9,279 nucleotides of DNA from Polaromonas sp. YR568 (GCA_945871335.1 CAMBWM010000083.1:1-9279), one strand, 5' to 3'; shown: positions 1 to 7,001, numbered from the stretch's first letter. The notes: generated by a model from the sequence alone, not told the origin. Numbers and translations: made by a program.

Positions 1-260
1 AAAGAGTCCATTTGTTCGCCAAAAGCGCTTTGGGTATTGGTCATGCGCGCAACGCGGCCGTCCAGACTGTCCAGCACCATGGCACAAAAAACACCGATTG
101 CAGCCTGTTCAAAATTGCCGTTCATGGCCATCACAATGGCGTAAAAGCCACCAAAAAGGGCGGCCAGCGTGAACAAGTTCGGCAACACATAAAGACCCTT
201 GCCGGGCTTTCGCGAGGCCACTTCAGCAGGAACCAGATCTGGCCTGTCAATACTACTCAT
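1..260 (-). CDS. pssA: CDP-diacylglycerol-serine O-phosphatidyltransferase (phosphatidylserine synthase), 3' end outside window
   Basis: This integral membrane enzyme transfers a phosphatidyl group from CDP-diacylglycerol to serine, the first committed step to phosphatidylethanolamine. Only the N-terminal 86 codons are in the window. The CDP-alcohol phosphotransferase signature is visible as D64, D67-G68, A71-R72, G81 and D85; the last conserved Asp would lie just past the edge. A hydrophobic segment at about residues 25-46 (LPNLFTLAALFGGF...) is the expected first membrane helix. The ATG at 260 is supported by a TGGAG ribosome site at 269-273, 8 nt upstream. It lies downstream of ilvC in the same direction but behind a strong terminator, so it probably has its own promoter. 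The family call is firm from the motif. The choice of PssA over another CDP-alcohol transferase rests on the N-terminal sequence and on pssA being a common neighbour of ilvC in Burkholderiales. Confidence 0.9.
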   Translation of the reverse strand, partial: MSSIDRPDLVPAEVASRKPGKGLYVLPNLFTLAALFGGFYAIVMAMNGNFEQAAIGVFCAMVLDSLDGRVARMTNTQSAFGEQMDS

Positions 261-274
261 GGGATACGCTCCAG

Positions 275-300
275 GCAGGCTTAACCACCAGTTTGCCTGC
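275..300 (-). other. Hairpin just upstream of the pssA ribosome binding site
   Basis: On the minus strand GCAGGC (300-295) can pair with GCCTGC (280-275), 6 bp with a 14-nt loop. An extra AAC/GTT pairing is possible inside the loop. The 3' arm ends directly beside the TGGAG Shine-Dalgarno sequence. It could affect translation initiation of pssA, but a stem this short can arise by chance. Confidence 0.3.
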
Positions 301-396
301 TGCGGTCTGGGCGCAAGGCACCATGGGCATGGCCGAATCCAAAAGACGGAAACAATTTTTGTTCATGTACCAAGGATAACAAAGGAACTCCCCGCG

Positions 397-424
397 CCTA
401 TAAAGCCATTTGGCATGAGGACAA
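397..424 (-). promoter_or_regulatory. Weak candidate sigma-70 promoter for pssA
   Basis: On the minus strand TTGTCC (424-419) and TATAGG (402-397) are separated by 16 nt, giving a plausible -35/-10 pair about 135 nt upstream of pssA and just after the ilvC terminator. A pssA promoter is expected somewhere in 261-427 because the terminator separates the gene from ilvC. This pair is only the best match by eye. Confidence 0.25.
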
Positions 425-427
425 TCG

Positions 428-455
428 AAAAAAAACCGCGCAAGTGCTTGCGCGG
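428..455 (-). terminator. Intrinsic terminator of the ilvBHC operon
   Basis: On the minus strand CCGCGCAA (455-448) pairs with TTGCGCGG (443-436), a perfect 8-bp GC-rich stem with a 4-nt GCAC loop. It is followed at once by eight T residues (435-428). The stem starts 41 nt after the ilvC stop codon, so it closes the ilv transcript and isolates pssA. The T tract is on the minus side only, so it terminates in the ilv direction. Confidence 0.93.
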
Positions 456-495
456 CCTTGGTGACACCAATGCGGGCCGCCGGGCCCGCCTGGCA

Positions 496-1641
<1,146 letters not shown>

Positions 1642-2133
1642 TCAGACCCGCAGGATTCTCTCACCCCGGCCAATGCCGCTTGAGCCGGTGCGTACCGTCT
1701 CGAGAATCGCTGTGCGGTCAATCGCTTCCAGGAAAGCGTCGTTCTTGGTCTGGTCACCGGTCAGCTCGATGGTGTAACTTTTTTCAGTGACATCGATGAT
1801 GCGGCCGCGGAAGATGTCCGCCATGCGCTTCATCTCTTCGCGCTCCTTGCCGACCGCACGCACCTTGACCATCATCAGCTCACGCTCGGTGTAAGCACCC
1901 TCGGTCAGGTCCACAACCTTGACAACTTCGATCAGGCGGTTAAGGTGCTTGGTGATTTGCTCGATGACATCGTCCGAACCGGTGGTCTGTATGGTCATGC
2001 GCGAAAGACTTGGGTCTTCTGTCGGGGCCACGGTCAGGCTCTCAATGTTGTAACCACGCGCAGAAAAAAGACCGACCACGCGTGACAAGGCACCAGGTTC
2101 GTTTTCGAGTAAGACAGCAATGATGTGTTTCAT
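1642..2133 (-). CDS. ilvH: Acetolactate synthase small (regulatory) subunit
   Basis: This regulatory subunit binds the catalytic subunit IlvB, raises its activity and confers valine feedback inhibition. The product is 163 aa, the usual IlvH length. An ACT domain fills roughly residues 1-78. The valine-site residues known from Escherichia coli IlvH, N11, G14 and N29, are all present in ENEPGALSRV and RGYNIESL, so feedback sensitivity is expected. The C-terminal domain (about 80-163) carries the conserved REL..VKV and IFRGRIIDV stretches. An in-frame ATG 17 codons upstream (2184) exists, but those codons match nothing in the family. The ATG at 2133 gives the conserved start MKHIIAVLLEN and has AAGAGG at 2145-2150, 11 nt upstream. 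It is the middle gene of the operon, with long structured spacers on both sides. Confidence 0.97.
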   Translation of the reverse strand: MKHIIAVLLENEPGALSRVVGLFSARGYNIESLTVAPTEDPSLSRMTIQTTGSDDVIEQITKHLNRLIEVVKVVDLTEGAYTERELMMVKVRAVGKEREEMKRMADIFRGRIIDVTEKSYTIELTGDQTKNDAFLEAIDRTAILETVRTGSSGIGRGERILRV

Positions 2134-2154
2134 GTAAAAGGATTCCTCTTTTCG

Positions 2155-2193
2155 CTGCCCTCCCCCGCGCACGGTAATGCACAAGCTTGGCAG
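2155..2193 (-). promoter_or_regulatory. Hairpin in the ilvH 5' region ending next to its ribosome binding site
   Basis: On the ilv strand CTTGTGCA (2185-2178) pairs with TGCGCGGG (2171-2164) through 8 bp, three of them U.G, around a 6-nt loop. CTGCC (2193-2189) and GGCAG (2159-2155) can close a further 5-bp outer stem. The outer stem ends 5 nt before the AAGAGG ribosome site of ilvH. The U.G pairs would be A.C on the other strand, so if the fold is real it acts in the ilv mRNA. A role in ilvH translation is inferred. Confidence 0.4.
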
Positions 2194-2234
2194 GCAATAG
2201 ATTCGTCAAAAAGTCAGGTCAGTCAGCGCAGTAC

Positions 2235-2311
2235 AAGCCGCCACAAACAAGACCCGGCGATGAACAGGGGCAGGGCCAGGCCCCGCCTTGTCCGTATCAG
2301 CCTTGCGGCTT
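2235..2311 (-). promoter_or_regulatory. Candidate structured RNA element between ilvB and ilvH (possible ilvH RNA motif)
   Basis: The ilv-strand RNA can form one long, bulged hairpin. P1 pairs AAGCCGC (2311-2305, overlapping the ilvB stop codon) with GCGGCTT (2241-2235), 7 bp. P2 pairs ACGGACAAG (2295-2287) with CTTGTTTGT (2251-2243), 9 bp including two G.U. P3 and P4 stack GCG (2286-2284) with CGC (2259-2257) and GGGC (2283-2280) with GCCC (2271-2268), closing an 8-nt loop. The G.U pairs in P2 work only on this strand. A conserved 'ilvH RNA motif' upstream of ilvH in Betaproteobacteria has been described; I recall its existence and location but cannot compare structures here, so the match is tentative. 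Confidence 0.5.
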
Positions 2312-4091
2312 AAAGGTCTTCGCTCCCCAGCAGCATTTCAGTGATGCCTTTGCCGGCCTGAACCATCGGGAAAACGTTCTCAGTCGGGTCGGTGCGGAAG
2401 TCCATGAAAACCGTACGGTCCTTGAGCCTGCGCGCTTCCCGCAGAGCAGGCTCCACATCCTCGGGCCGCTCGATCAACATACCAACGTGGCCGTAGGCTT
2501 CAGCGAGTTTCACGAAGTCGGGTAATGCATCCATGTAGCTGCTGCTGTAGCGGCCGGCGTACTCGACCTCTTGCCACTGACGCACCATGCCGAGGTAGCG
2601 GTTGTTCAAGGCCACGATCTTGATGGGCGTGTTGTATTGCAGGCAGGTGGAAAGTTCCTGAATACACATCTGCACCGAGCCTTCACCCGTGACGCAAAAC
2701 ACTTCGCTGTCAGGCTTGGCAAGCTTAATACCCATGGCATAGGGAATGCCCACGCCCATCGTGCCCAGTCCACCGGAGTTGATCCAGCGGCGAGGTTCAT
2801 TGAACTTGTAGTACTGCGCGGCCCACATCTGATGCTGGCCCACGTCAGAGGTGATGTAGGCGTCCGCGTCCCGTGTCAGGTTAGAGAGCGTTTCAATCAC
2901 GTGCTGCGGCTTGATCACGCTGCCATCACCCATGCTGTACTTCATGCAGTCACGCTTGCGCCAGGCTTCGATCGTGTCCCACCAGCCGCCCAGCGCGTGG
3001 ATGTCAGGCTTGAGGCCGGACTCTTTGATCATGGCAATCAACTCGACGAGTACATCCTTGACATCACCAACGATGGGAATGTCAACCTTCACACGCTTGG
3101 AAATGCTCGAAGGGTCAATGTCGATGTGAATAATCTTGCGTTCATTTTGTGCAAAGTGCTTGGGATTGCCGATCACGCGGTCATCAAAACGCGCCCCCAC
3201 GGCCAGCAATACGTCGCAGTTTTGCATGGCATTGTTAGCCTCGACAGTACCATGCATGCCTAGCATGCCCAGAAACTTCGGGTCACTGGCTGGGTAAGCG
3301 CCCAAGCCCATCAAGGTGTTGGTGCAGGGAAAGCCCAACATGTCCACCAGGGTGCGAAGCTCCTGCGAGGCATTACTCAGCAACACACCGCCACCTGTAT
3401 AAATGTAGGGGCGCTTGGCCGCCATTAACAACTGCAAAGCCTTGCGTATTTGGCCACTGTGGCCTTTGCGCACTGGGTTGTAGCTGCGCATTTCCACGGT
3501 TTCGGGGTAGTGAAAAGCGCATTTTTTAAAGGAAACGTCTTTCGGAATATCCACCACAACCGGACCGGGGCGTCCGGTGCGGGCAATATGAAAAGCTTTC
3601 TTGATGGTTGCGGCCAGATCCCGAACGTCCTTGACCAGGAAATTATGTTTGACAATGGGGCGTGTGATGCCTACGGTGTCGCATTCCTGGAAAGCGTCAA
3701 GACCAATCGCATGCGTTGGCACCTGACCGGTGATGATCACCATAGGGATGCTGTCCATGTAGGCGGTGGCTATGCCGGTCACGGCATTGGTCACGCCAGG
3801 GCCAGAGGTCACCAGGGCTACACCGACTTCGCCGGTGGCGCGCGCATAGCCGTCAGCGGCGTGAACTGCAGCCTGCTCATGGCGCACCAGCACATGCTGA
3901 ATGGTGTCTTGCTTGTAAAGAGCGTCGTAGATGTATAGGACTGCGCCGCCAGGATAGCCCCAGACGTGCTGTACGTTTTCGAGTTGAAGGGATCGCACCA
4001 GAATTTCGGCGCCCATCAAATCAGGATTTTTGTCTTCAGATGGCTGAGATACAGCAGCTGCGGATGCGAGTTCCGCTTTGGTGATTTCCAT
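2310..4091 (-). CDS. ilvB: Acetolactate synthase large (catalytic) subunit
   Basis: This ThDP-dependent enzyme condenses two pyruvates to acetolactate, or pyruvate with 2-oxobutyrate, at the entry of branched-chain amino acid synthesis. The product is 593 aa with the three-domain ThDP fold: the PYR domain (about 27-190) holds the catalytic glutamate E72 in VRHEQAAVHAADGYARATG, the central domain runs about 215-350 and includes VGARFDDRVIGN, and the PP domain (about 405-560) has the Mg-ThDP motif starting at G469 and ending in N496-N497. That motif reads GEGS rather than the usual GDGS. The first 25 residues (before MGAEILVRSL) are a low-complexity extension. The ATG at 4091 is preferred because AAAGG sits 6 nt upstream (4098-4102). 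It is the first gene of ilvB-ilvH-ilvC. With its IlvH partner it corresponds to E. coli ilvI, so ilvI is an alternative symbol. Confidence 0.97.
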   Translation of the reverse strand: MEITKAELASAAAVSQPSEDKNPDLMGAEILVRSLQLENVQHVWGYPGGAVLYIYDALYKQDTIQHVLVRHEQAAVHAADGYARATGEVGVALVTSGPGVTNAVTGIATAYMDSIPMVIITGQVPTHAIGLDAFQECDTVGITRPIVKHNFLVKDVRDLAATIKKAFHIARTGRPGPVVVDIPKDVSFKKCAFHYPETVEMRSYNPVRKGHSGQIRKALQLLMAAKRPYIYTGGGVLLSNASQELRTLVDMLGFPCTNTLMGLGAYPASDPKFLGMLGMHGTVEANNAMQNCDVLLAVGARFDDRVIGNPKHFAQNERKIIHIDIDPSSISKRVKVDIPIVGDVKDVLVELIAMIKESGLKPDIHALGGWWDTIEAWRKRDCMKYSMGDGSVIKPQHVIETLSNLTRDADAYITSDVGQHQMWAAQYYKFNEPRRWINSGGLGTMGVGIPYAMGIKLAKPDSEVFCVTGEGSVQMCIQELSTCLQYNTPIKIVALNNRYLGMVRQWQEVEYAGRYSSSYMDALPDFVKLAEAYGHVGMLIERPEDVEPALREARRLKDRTVFMDFRTDPTENVFPMVQAGKGITEMLLGSEDL

Positions 4092-4240
4092 GATGAACCT
4101 TTGTGAATTTCTCTAACGAAATAACTTGGGTGCCTCTTCGCCCGTTCTTTTGAAACAGCGTTGAGACTTTGGGCCAAAACCATAAGCAGATTCATATTCC
4201 GCCGAGTCATGACCCGTTTGCCTTTTAAATTGCAGGAACT

Positions 4241-4249
4241 ATTATGACA
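4241..4249 (-). promoter_or_regulatory. Candidate extended -10 promoter of the ilvBHC operon
   Basis: The minus strand reads TGTCATAAT, a good TGn-TATAAT-type extended -10, but no convincing -35 lies 16-18 nt upstream, as is common for extended -10 promoters. Transcription would start near 4234, giving an ilvB leader of about 140 nt. The assignment rests on the motif and on the lack of a better match. Confidence 0.45.
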
Positions 4250-4264
4250 TTGTTAGGACACTTG

Positions 4265-4294
4265 TTGACTAAAGTTTAGGCATCTCTGAGTCAA
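4265..4294. repeat. Inverted repeat TTGACT-N18-AGTCAA between the two divergent promoters
   Basis: The 6-bp arms lie at 4265-4270 and 4289-4294, with centres 24 bp apart. The repeat is centred at about 4279.5, almost the midpoint between the two extended -10 elements (4241-4249 and 4307-4315). This is a sensible position for a shared operator, but short arms like these are weak evidence and no regulator can be named. Confidence 0.35.
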
Positions 4295-4306
4295 ACGGAG
4301 AGCAAG

Positions 4307-4315
4307 TGCCATAAT
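4307..4315 (+). promoter_or_regulatory. Candidate extended -10 promoter of the sigma factor operon
   Basis: The plus strand reads TGCCATAAT, again an extended -10 with no clear -35 at 16-18 nt. Transcription would start near 4322, leaving a leader of about 75 nt before the sigma factor start. If correct, the sigma gene is driven by the housekeeping sigma factor and not only by itself. Confidence 0.4.
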
Positions 4316-4396
4316 TTCTCAACACCAAATGACGCGATTCAGCCGTTCATCTGCCAAAGACAAGACCAACATTGGGACAACCGGAATTCACCACCT

Positions 4397-4963
4397 TTGG
4401 CTACTGAACTAGAACTCTCCGACTTCTTGAAAAGTGTTGAAAAGCGCGCTTTCAAACGCAGTATGTACCACGTCCGGGACGAAGACGCAGCTCTCGACAT
4501 CGTGCAAGACAGCATGATGAAACTGGCTCAACATTACGGCGATAAGCCAGTCGGCGAACTGCCGATGTTGTTTCATAGGATTTTGTCTAACGCCACGCTC
4601 GACTGGTTTCGACGCCGCAAGACACGCAACGCCCTGTTCTCAAACATCAATGACTTTGAATCGTCTGGCGAAGAGGGCGAATTTGACTTTTTGAGCACTT
4701 TAGAAAGCCTGGTTGACTCCGAAGGCACCCAAAGCGCGCAAGACGCCACCGAGCGGGCACAGATCATGCATGAGATCGAATTACAGATTGAGGCCCTTCC
4801 CGGGCGTCAACGGGAAGCATTTCTAATGCGTTATTGGGAGGAGATGGACGTCGCGGAAACGGCTGCTGCCATGGGCTGTTCAGAAGGAAGTGTTAAAACC
4901 CACTGTTCGAGAGCGGTTCACGCTCTGAGCAAATCCTTAGGCGCCAAAGGAATCAAACTATGA
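4397..4963 (+). CDS. ECF-like RNA polymerase sigma factor (sigma-70 family)
   Basis: This protein would direct RNA polymerase to a dedicated promoter set; its regulon is unknown. The product is 188 aa with only the two ECF domains. Region 2 (about 10-80) includes DEDAALDIVQDSMMKLA and LDWFRRRKTRN. Region 4 (about 129-182) has LPGRQREAFLMRYWEEMD followed by a helix-turn-helix with GCSEGSVKTHCSRAVHAL. The linker (about 83-125) is acidic. The proposed start is TTG at 4397, with only a weak GGA 11 nt upstream. No ATG or GTG lies in frame between the upstream stop (4277-4279) and this codon. The stop overlaps the next gene by 4 nt, so the two are translationally coupled. The downstream membrane protein is a candidate anti-sigma factor. 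Assignment to the sigma family is firm; the ECF subgroup is not determined. Confidence 0.92.
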   Translation: MATELELSDFLKSVEKRAFKRSMYHVRDEDAALDIVQDSMMKLAQHYGDKPVGELPMLFHRILSNATLDWFRRRKTRNALFSNINDFESSGEEGEFDFLSTLESLVDSEGTQSAQDATERAQIMHEIELQIEALPGRQREAFLMRYWEEMDVAETAAAMGCSEGSVKTHCSRAVHALSKSLGAKGIKL

Positions 4964-5382
4964 ACAATTCAACACGCCATCGTGCAGACATTTTGCAAGA
5001 CCGTCAGGGCCATAAGCTCGCCTCTTACCTCACACTGAGCGCAAATGAGCTGCCGCATCATATTTCGGAGCGCTTGAGAGTCTCGCGTTTTCAGGCCATG
5101 TCGAAGCGCAAACTTGCCAAGCCAGGTTTTGCCCACGCATCAGGCGCCAGTGGTGACGCACTGACTTGGGGTGGTGACGATGGCATTGGCTGGCTGGGTC
5201 GAGTCGGCTCTGTACTGCCACTGGTTGCGCTGGTTGCGGGCTTGCTTCTCATCAATTCAATGCAAAACGAGGATCGCGCCCGTGAATTGGCCGAAGTCGA
5301 CGTCGCCTTACTCACCGACGACCTGCCGCCAGCCGCTTATGCAGATCCTGGCTTTCTGCAGTTCCTTAAGTCCGATCTTTAA
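4960..5382 (+). CDS. DUF3619 family single-pass membrane protein, candidate anti-sigma factor
   Basis: The 140-aa product has a basic N-terminal half (residues 1-75, with SKRKLAKP at 48-55), one hydrophobic helix at about 83-101 (GSVLPLVALVAGLLLINSM), and an acidic C-terminal tail ending in DDLPPAAYADPGFLQFLKSDL-like sequence (118-140). By the positive-inside rule the first half is cytoplasmic and the tail periplasmic. I recognise the family as DUF3619, whose function is not established. Its start overlaps the sigma factor stop in an ATGA (4-nt overlap), with AAAGG 9 nt before the ATG. Size, topology and coupling match single-pass anti-sigma factors, so binding of its N-terminal half to the adjacent sigma factor is a reasonable inference. 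No zinc-binding HxxxCxxC anti-sigma motif is present. It could alternatively be an unrelated small membrane protein. Confidence 0.85.
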   Translation: MNNSTRHRADILQDRQGHKLASYLTLSANELPHHISERLRVSRFQAMSKRKLAKPGFAHASGASGDALTWGGDDGIGWLGRVGSVLPLVALVAGLLLINSMQNEDRARELAEVDVALLTDDLPPAAYADPGFLQFLKSDL

Positions 5383-5396
5383 TCCGGCACGCACAA

Positions 5397-6050
5397 ATGT
5401 CCCTGAATCCGGGCTGTCTGCTCATGCTCACTCGGCTAGTGCGCATCACACTGTTCTCACTTGTCAGTGTATTGGGCGTACCTGCTTCGTCGGCCCTTGC
5501 GCAGGCCAGCAGCACACCCGCTGCAAGCGCAAAGCCCATCCAAAGCAAGCCGCAAACTGCCACAGCTGCGAAACCAGACTGGTCTTTGTTGACCCCCGCC
5601 CAACAGCAAGCCCTACATCCGCTGGCTAAAAGCTGGGCGTCACTGAGCAATGGTCAAAGGCGCAAATGGCTCGAAATTTCCCTTAATTACCCGTCTCTGA
5701 GCGCTAATGACAAAGCCAAAATGCACAGTCGAATGTCCGAATGGGCAGCGCTGAGCCCTCGTGCACGGGCAGAGGCCAGACTTAACTTTGCCAGCACTCA
5801 AGAGCTGTCCAAACAACTTAGCTCCCAAGAAAAGCAAGCTAAATGGGAGGCCTACCAATCGCTCAGCAGCGAAGAAAAGAGCAAACTTGCAAAAAGCGGT
5901 GTACGTCCGCCAGTGGGAGCGGCCCTGCCGGCGCGACCTGTTCCGGAAAAAAAGCTCGCTACATTAGCTCCCACAGAAACAGCCGCCAATAAGCTTAAAA
6001 TAAGCCCCTCTCCCGCCCCCCTCAGTCAGCCAGTCTTGCAGGCCGAGTAA
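5397..6050 (+). CDS. DUF3106 family exported helical-repeat protein
   Basis: The 217-aa product has a hydrophobic signal sequence (about 11-35) with a likely signal peptidase I site after ALA-Q36, so the mature protein should be periplasmic. A Ser/Ala/Pro/Lys-rich linker (37-60) leads to a helical core (62-168), then a Pro-rich tail. The core repeats the pattern [WY]-x-x-L-[ST] with L at 65, 83, 101 and 119, exactly 18 residues apart, then at 141 and 156. The core is rich in Lys, Arg, Glu and Gln, as in the small periplasmic LTxxQ proteins. Start choice is uncertain: ATG 5397 lies 14 nt after the previous stop with no clear ribosome site, and ATG 5424 would give a shorter, equally plausible signal peptide. 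I recognise the family as DUF3106; function unknown. It may be the periplasmic partner of the upstream sigma / DUF3619 pair (inference). Confidence 0.87.
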   Translation: MSLNPGCLLMLTRLVRITLFSLVSVLGVPASSALAQASSTPAASAKPIQSKPQTATAAKPDWSLLTPAQQQALHPLAKSWASLSNGQRRKWLEISLNYPSLSANDKAKMHSRMSEWAALSPRARAEARLNFASTQELSKQLSSQEKQAKWEAYQSLSSEEKSKLAKSGVRPPVGAALPARPVPEKKLATLAPTETAANKLKISPSPAPLSQPVLQAE

Positions 6051-6108
6051 GCGGCCACCAGCTTCGGCTTTGCGCCAGGCCACAAACCGGTGTCATTGAC
6101 TAAAAGCC

Positions 6109-6612
6109 ATGATTGTCGAGCCTCAAACCCCTTCGCTACTCAGGCGCATGGCCTGCTGGCTCTACGAGGGCATGCTGATTTTTGGTGTGATGTTCATTGC
6201 TGACTACCTGTTCAGCACCCTAACGCAGACGCGCCATGCCATGGACAACCGCCACGCGCAACAATTTTTTTTGTTTGTGGTGTTTGGAATTTACTTTGTT
6301 TGGTTCTGGTCACGTGGCCAAACCCTGGCCATGAAAACCTGGCACATCCGGGTGACAGACCTGAAAGGCGGCCCCCTGAGCCAGCAGCGCGCTTTGTGGC
6401 GTTACATCCTGAGCTGGTTGTGGTTTCTGCCGCCACTGGCTGCCAGTTGGATTTTCAACATCGAAGTTCGTAATTCGCTGTTCATCGCTGCGGGGTGGAT
6501 CCTTTTTTGGGCCCTGCTTTCCCGTCTACACCCCCGGCGGCAGTTCTTGCATGACGCTCTGGCGGGCACGCGCCTGGTCAGCTTTCATCAAGTACCCGTC
6601 AAGCCTGTCTGA
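6109..6612 (+). CDS. RDD family integral membrane protein
   Basis: The 167-aa inner-membrane protein has about four transmembrane segments (roughly 19-38, 52-68, 99-116 and 123-138). RDD family landmarks are the N-terminal RR...YEG (residues 12-21, where the usual Asp of the 'RDD' is replaced by Glu), GQTLAMKTWHIRV (70-82) and the C-terminal HDALAGTRLV (148-157). The family's molecular role is poorly defined; some members are implicated in ion exchange, which cannot be inferred for this one. It follows the DUF3106 gene by 58 nt with no terminator between, and precedes dgkA by 6 nt, so it is probably in the same transcript. The ATG at 6109 has no strong Shine-Dalgarno sequence but gives the expected family start close to the LLRR motif. 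Confidence 0.88.
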   Translation: MIVEPQTPSLLRRMACWLYEGMLIFGVMFIADYLFSTLTQTRHAMDNRHAQQFFLFVVFGIYFVWFWSRGQTLAMKTWHIRVTDLKGGPLSQQRALWRYILSWLWFLPPLAASWIFNIEVRNSLFIAAGWILFWALLSRLHPRRQFLHDALAGTRLVSFHQVPVKPV

Positions 6613-6618
6613 GCACCG

Positions 6619-7001
6619 ATGAGCACCAAGCCCGTGAACCCGCAAAAGCAGCGCAGAGGGTTGTCACGCATGTGGCATGCCGCCATATTCTCGCTCGCCG
6701 GTTTGCGGGCAGGATGGGGTGAAACTGCCTTCCGGCAAGAGGCTATGGCGGCCATTATTTTGGTACCCGCCGCATTTTGGCTGGGTCAAGGTTGGGTTGA
6801 AATCGCCATTCTTATCGCCAGCGTTGTAGCGGTCATGGTCGTCGAGCTGCTTAACACTGCCGTCGAAAGCGCCATCGATCGCATCGGCCCGGAGTGGCAC
6901 GATCTGTCCAAGCGTGCCAAGGACATTGGCAGCGCCGCTGTCTTACTCAGCCTGACCCTGAGCATCGGGATTTGGTCCGCAGCCGCTTTTTACAGATTCG
7001 C

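Larger units (their letters stand above)
4092..4396. other. Divergent intergenic region between ilvB and the sigma factor gene
   Basis: This 305-nt AT-richer stretch separates the minus-strand ilv operon from the plus-strand sigma factor operon and must contain promoters for both. It holds an extended -10 on each strand, an inverted repeat between them, and an 8-bp palindrome GTCATGAC at 4206-4213. No intrinsic terminator and no RNA gene is apparent. A minus-strand reading frame opening at 4210 enters ilvB in another frame and is discussed as a possible leader ORF. Confidence 0.8.

Noticed and set aside
2134..2184. Upstream in-frame ATG extending IlvH by 17 residues
   Set aside because: The extra residues are not family-like, and the ATG at 2133 gives the standard 163-aa IlvH with the conserved N-terminus and a ribosome site.
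2571..3263. A 230-codon plus-strand open frame inside ilvB
   Set aside because: It is antisense to a fully conserved acetolactate synthase, and GC-rich codon bias on the coding strand readily leaves such frames open.
4206..4213. 8-bp palindrome GTCATGAC in the ilvB leader
   Set aside because: Such a palindrome is expected by chance in a region this size, and there is no second copy or known operator match to support it.
4235..4262. GGAACT on the plus strand as the -35 of a self-controlled ECF promoter for the sigma gene
   Set aside because: No ECF-type -10 such as CGTC or TCTNA lies at the right distance, so the motif alone is not enough.
6894..7001. 36-codon N-terminal extension of the LOG protein
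   Set aside because: It lies inside dgkA in another frame. The ATG at 7002 overlaps the dgkA stop in the usual ATGA arrangement and gives the expected LOG start.
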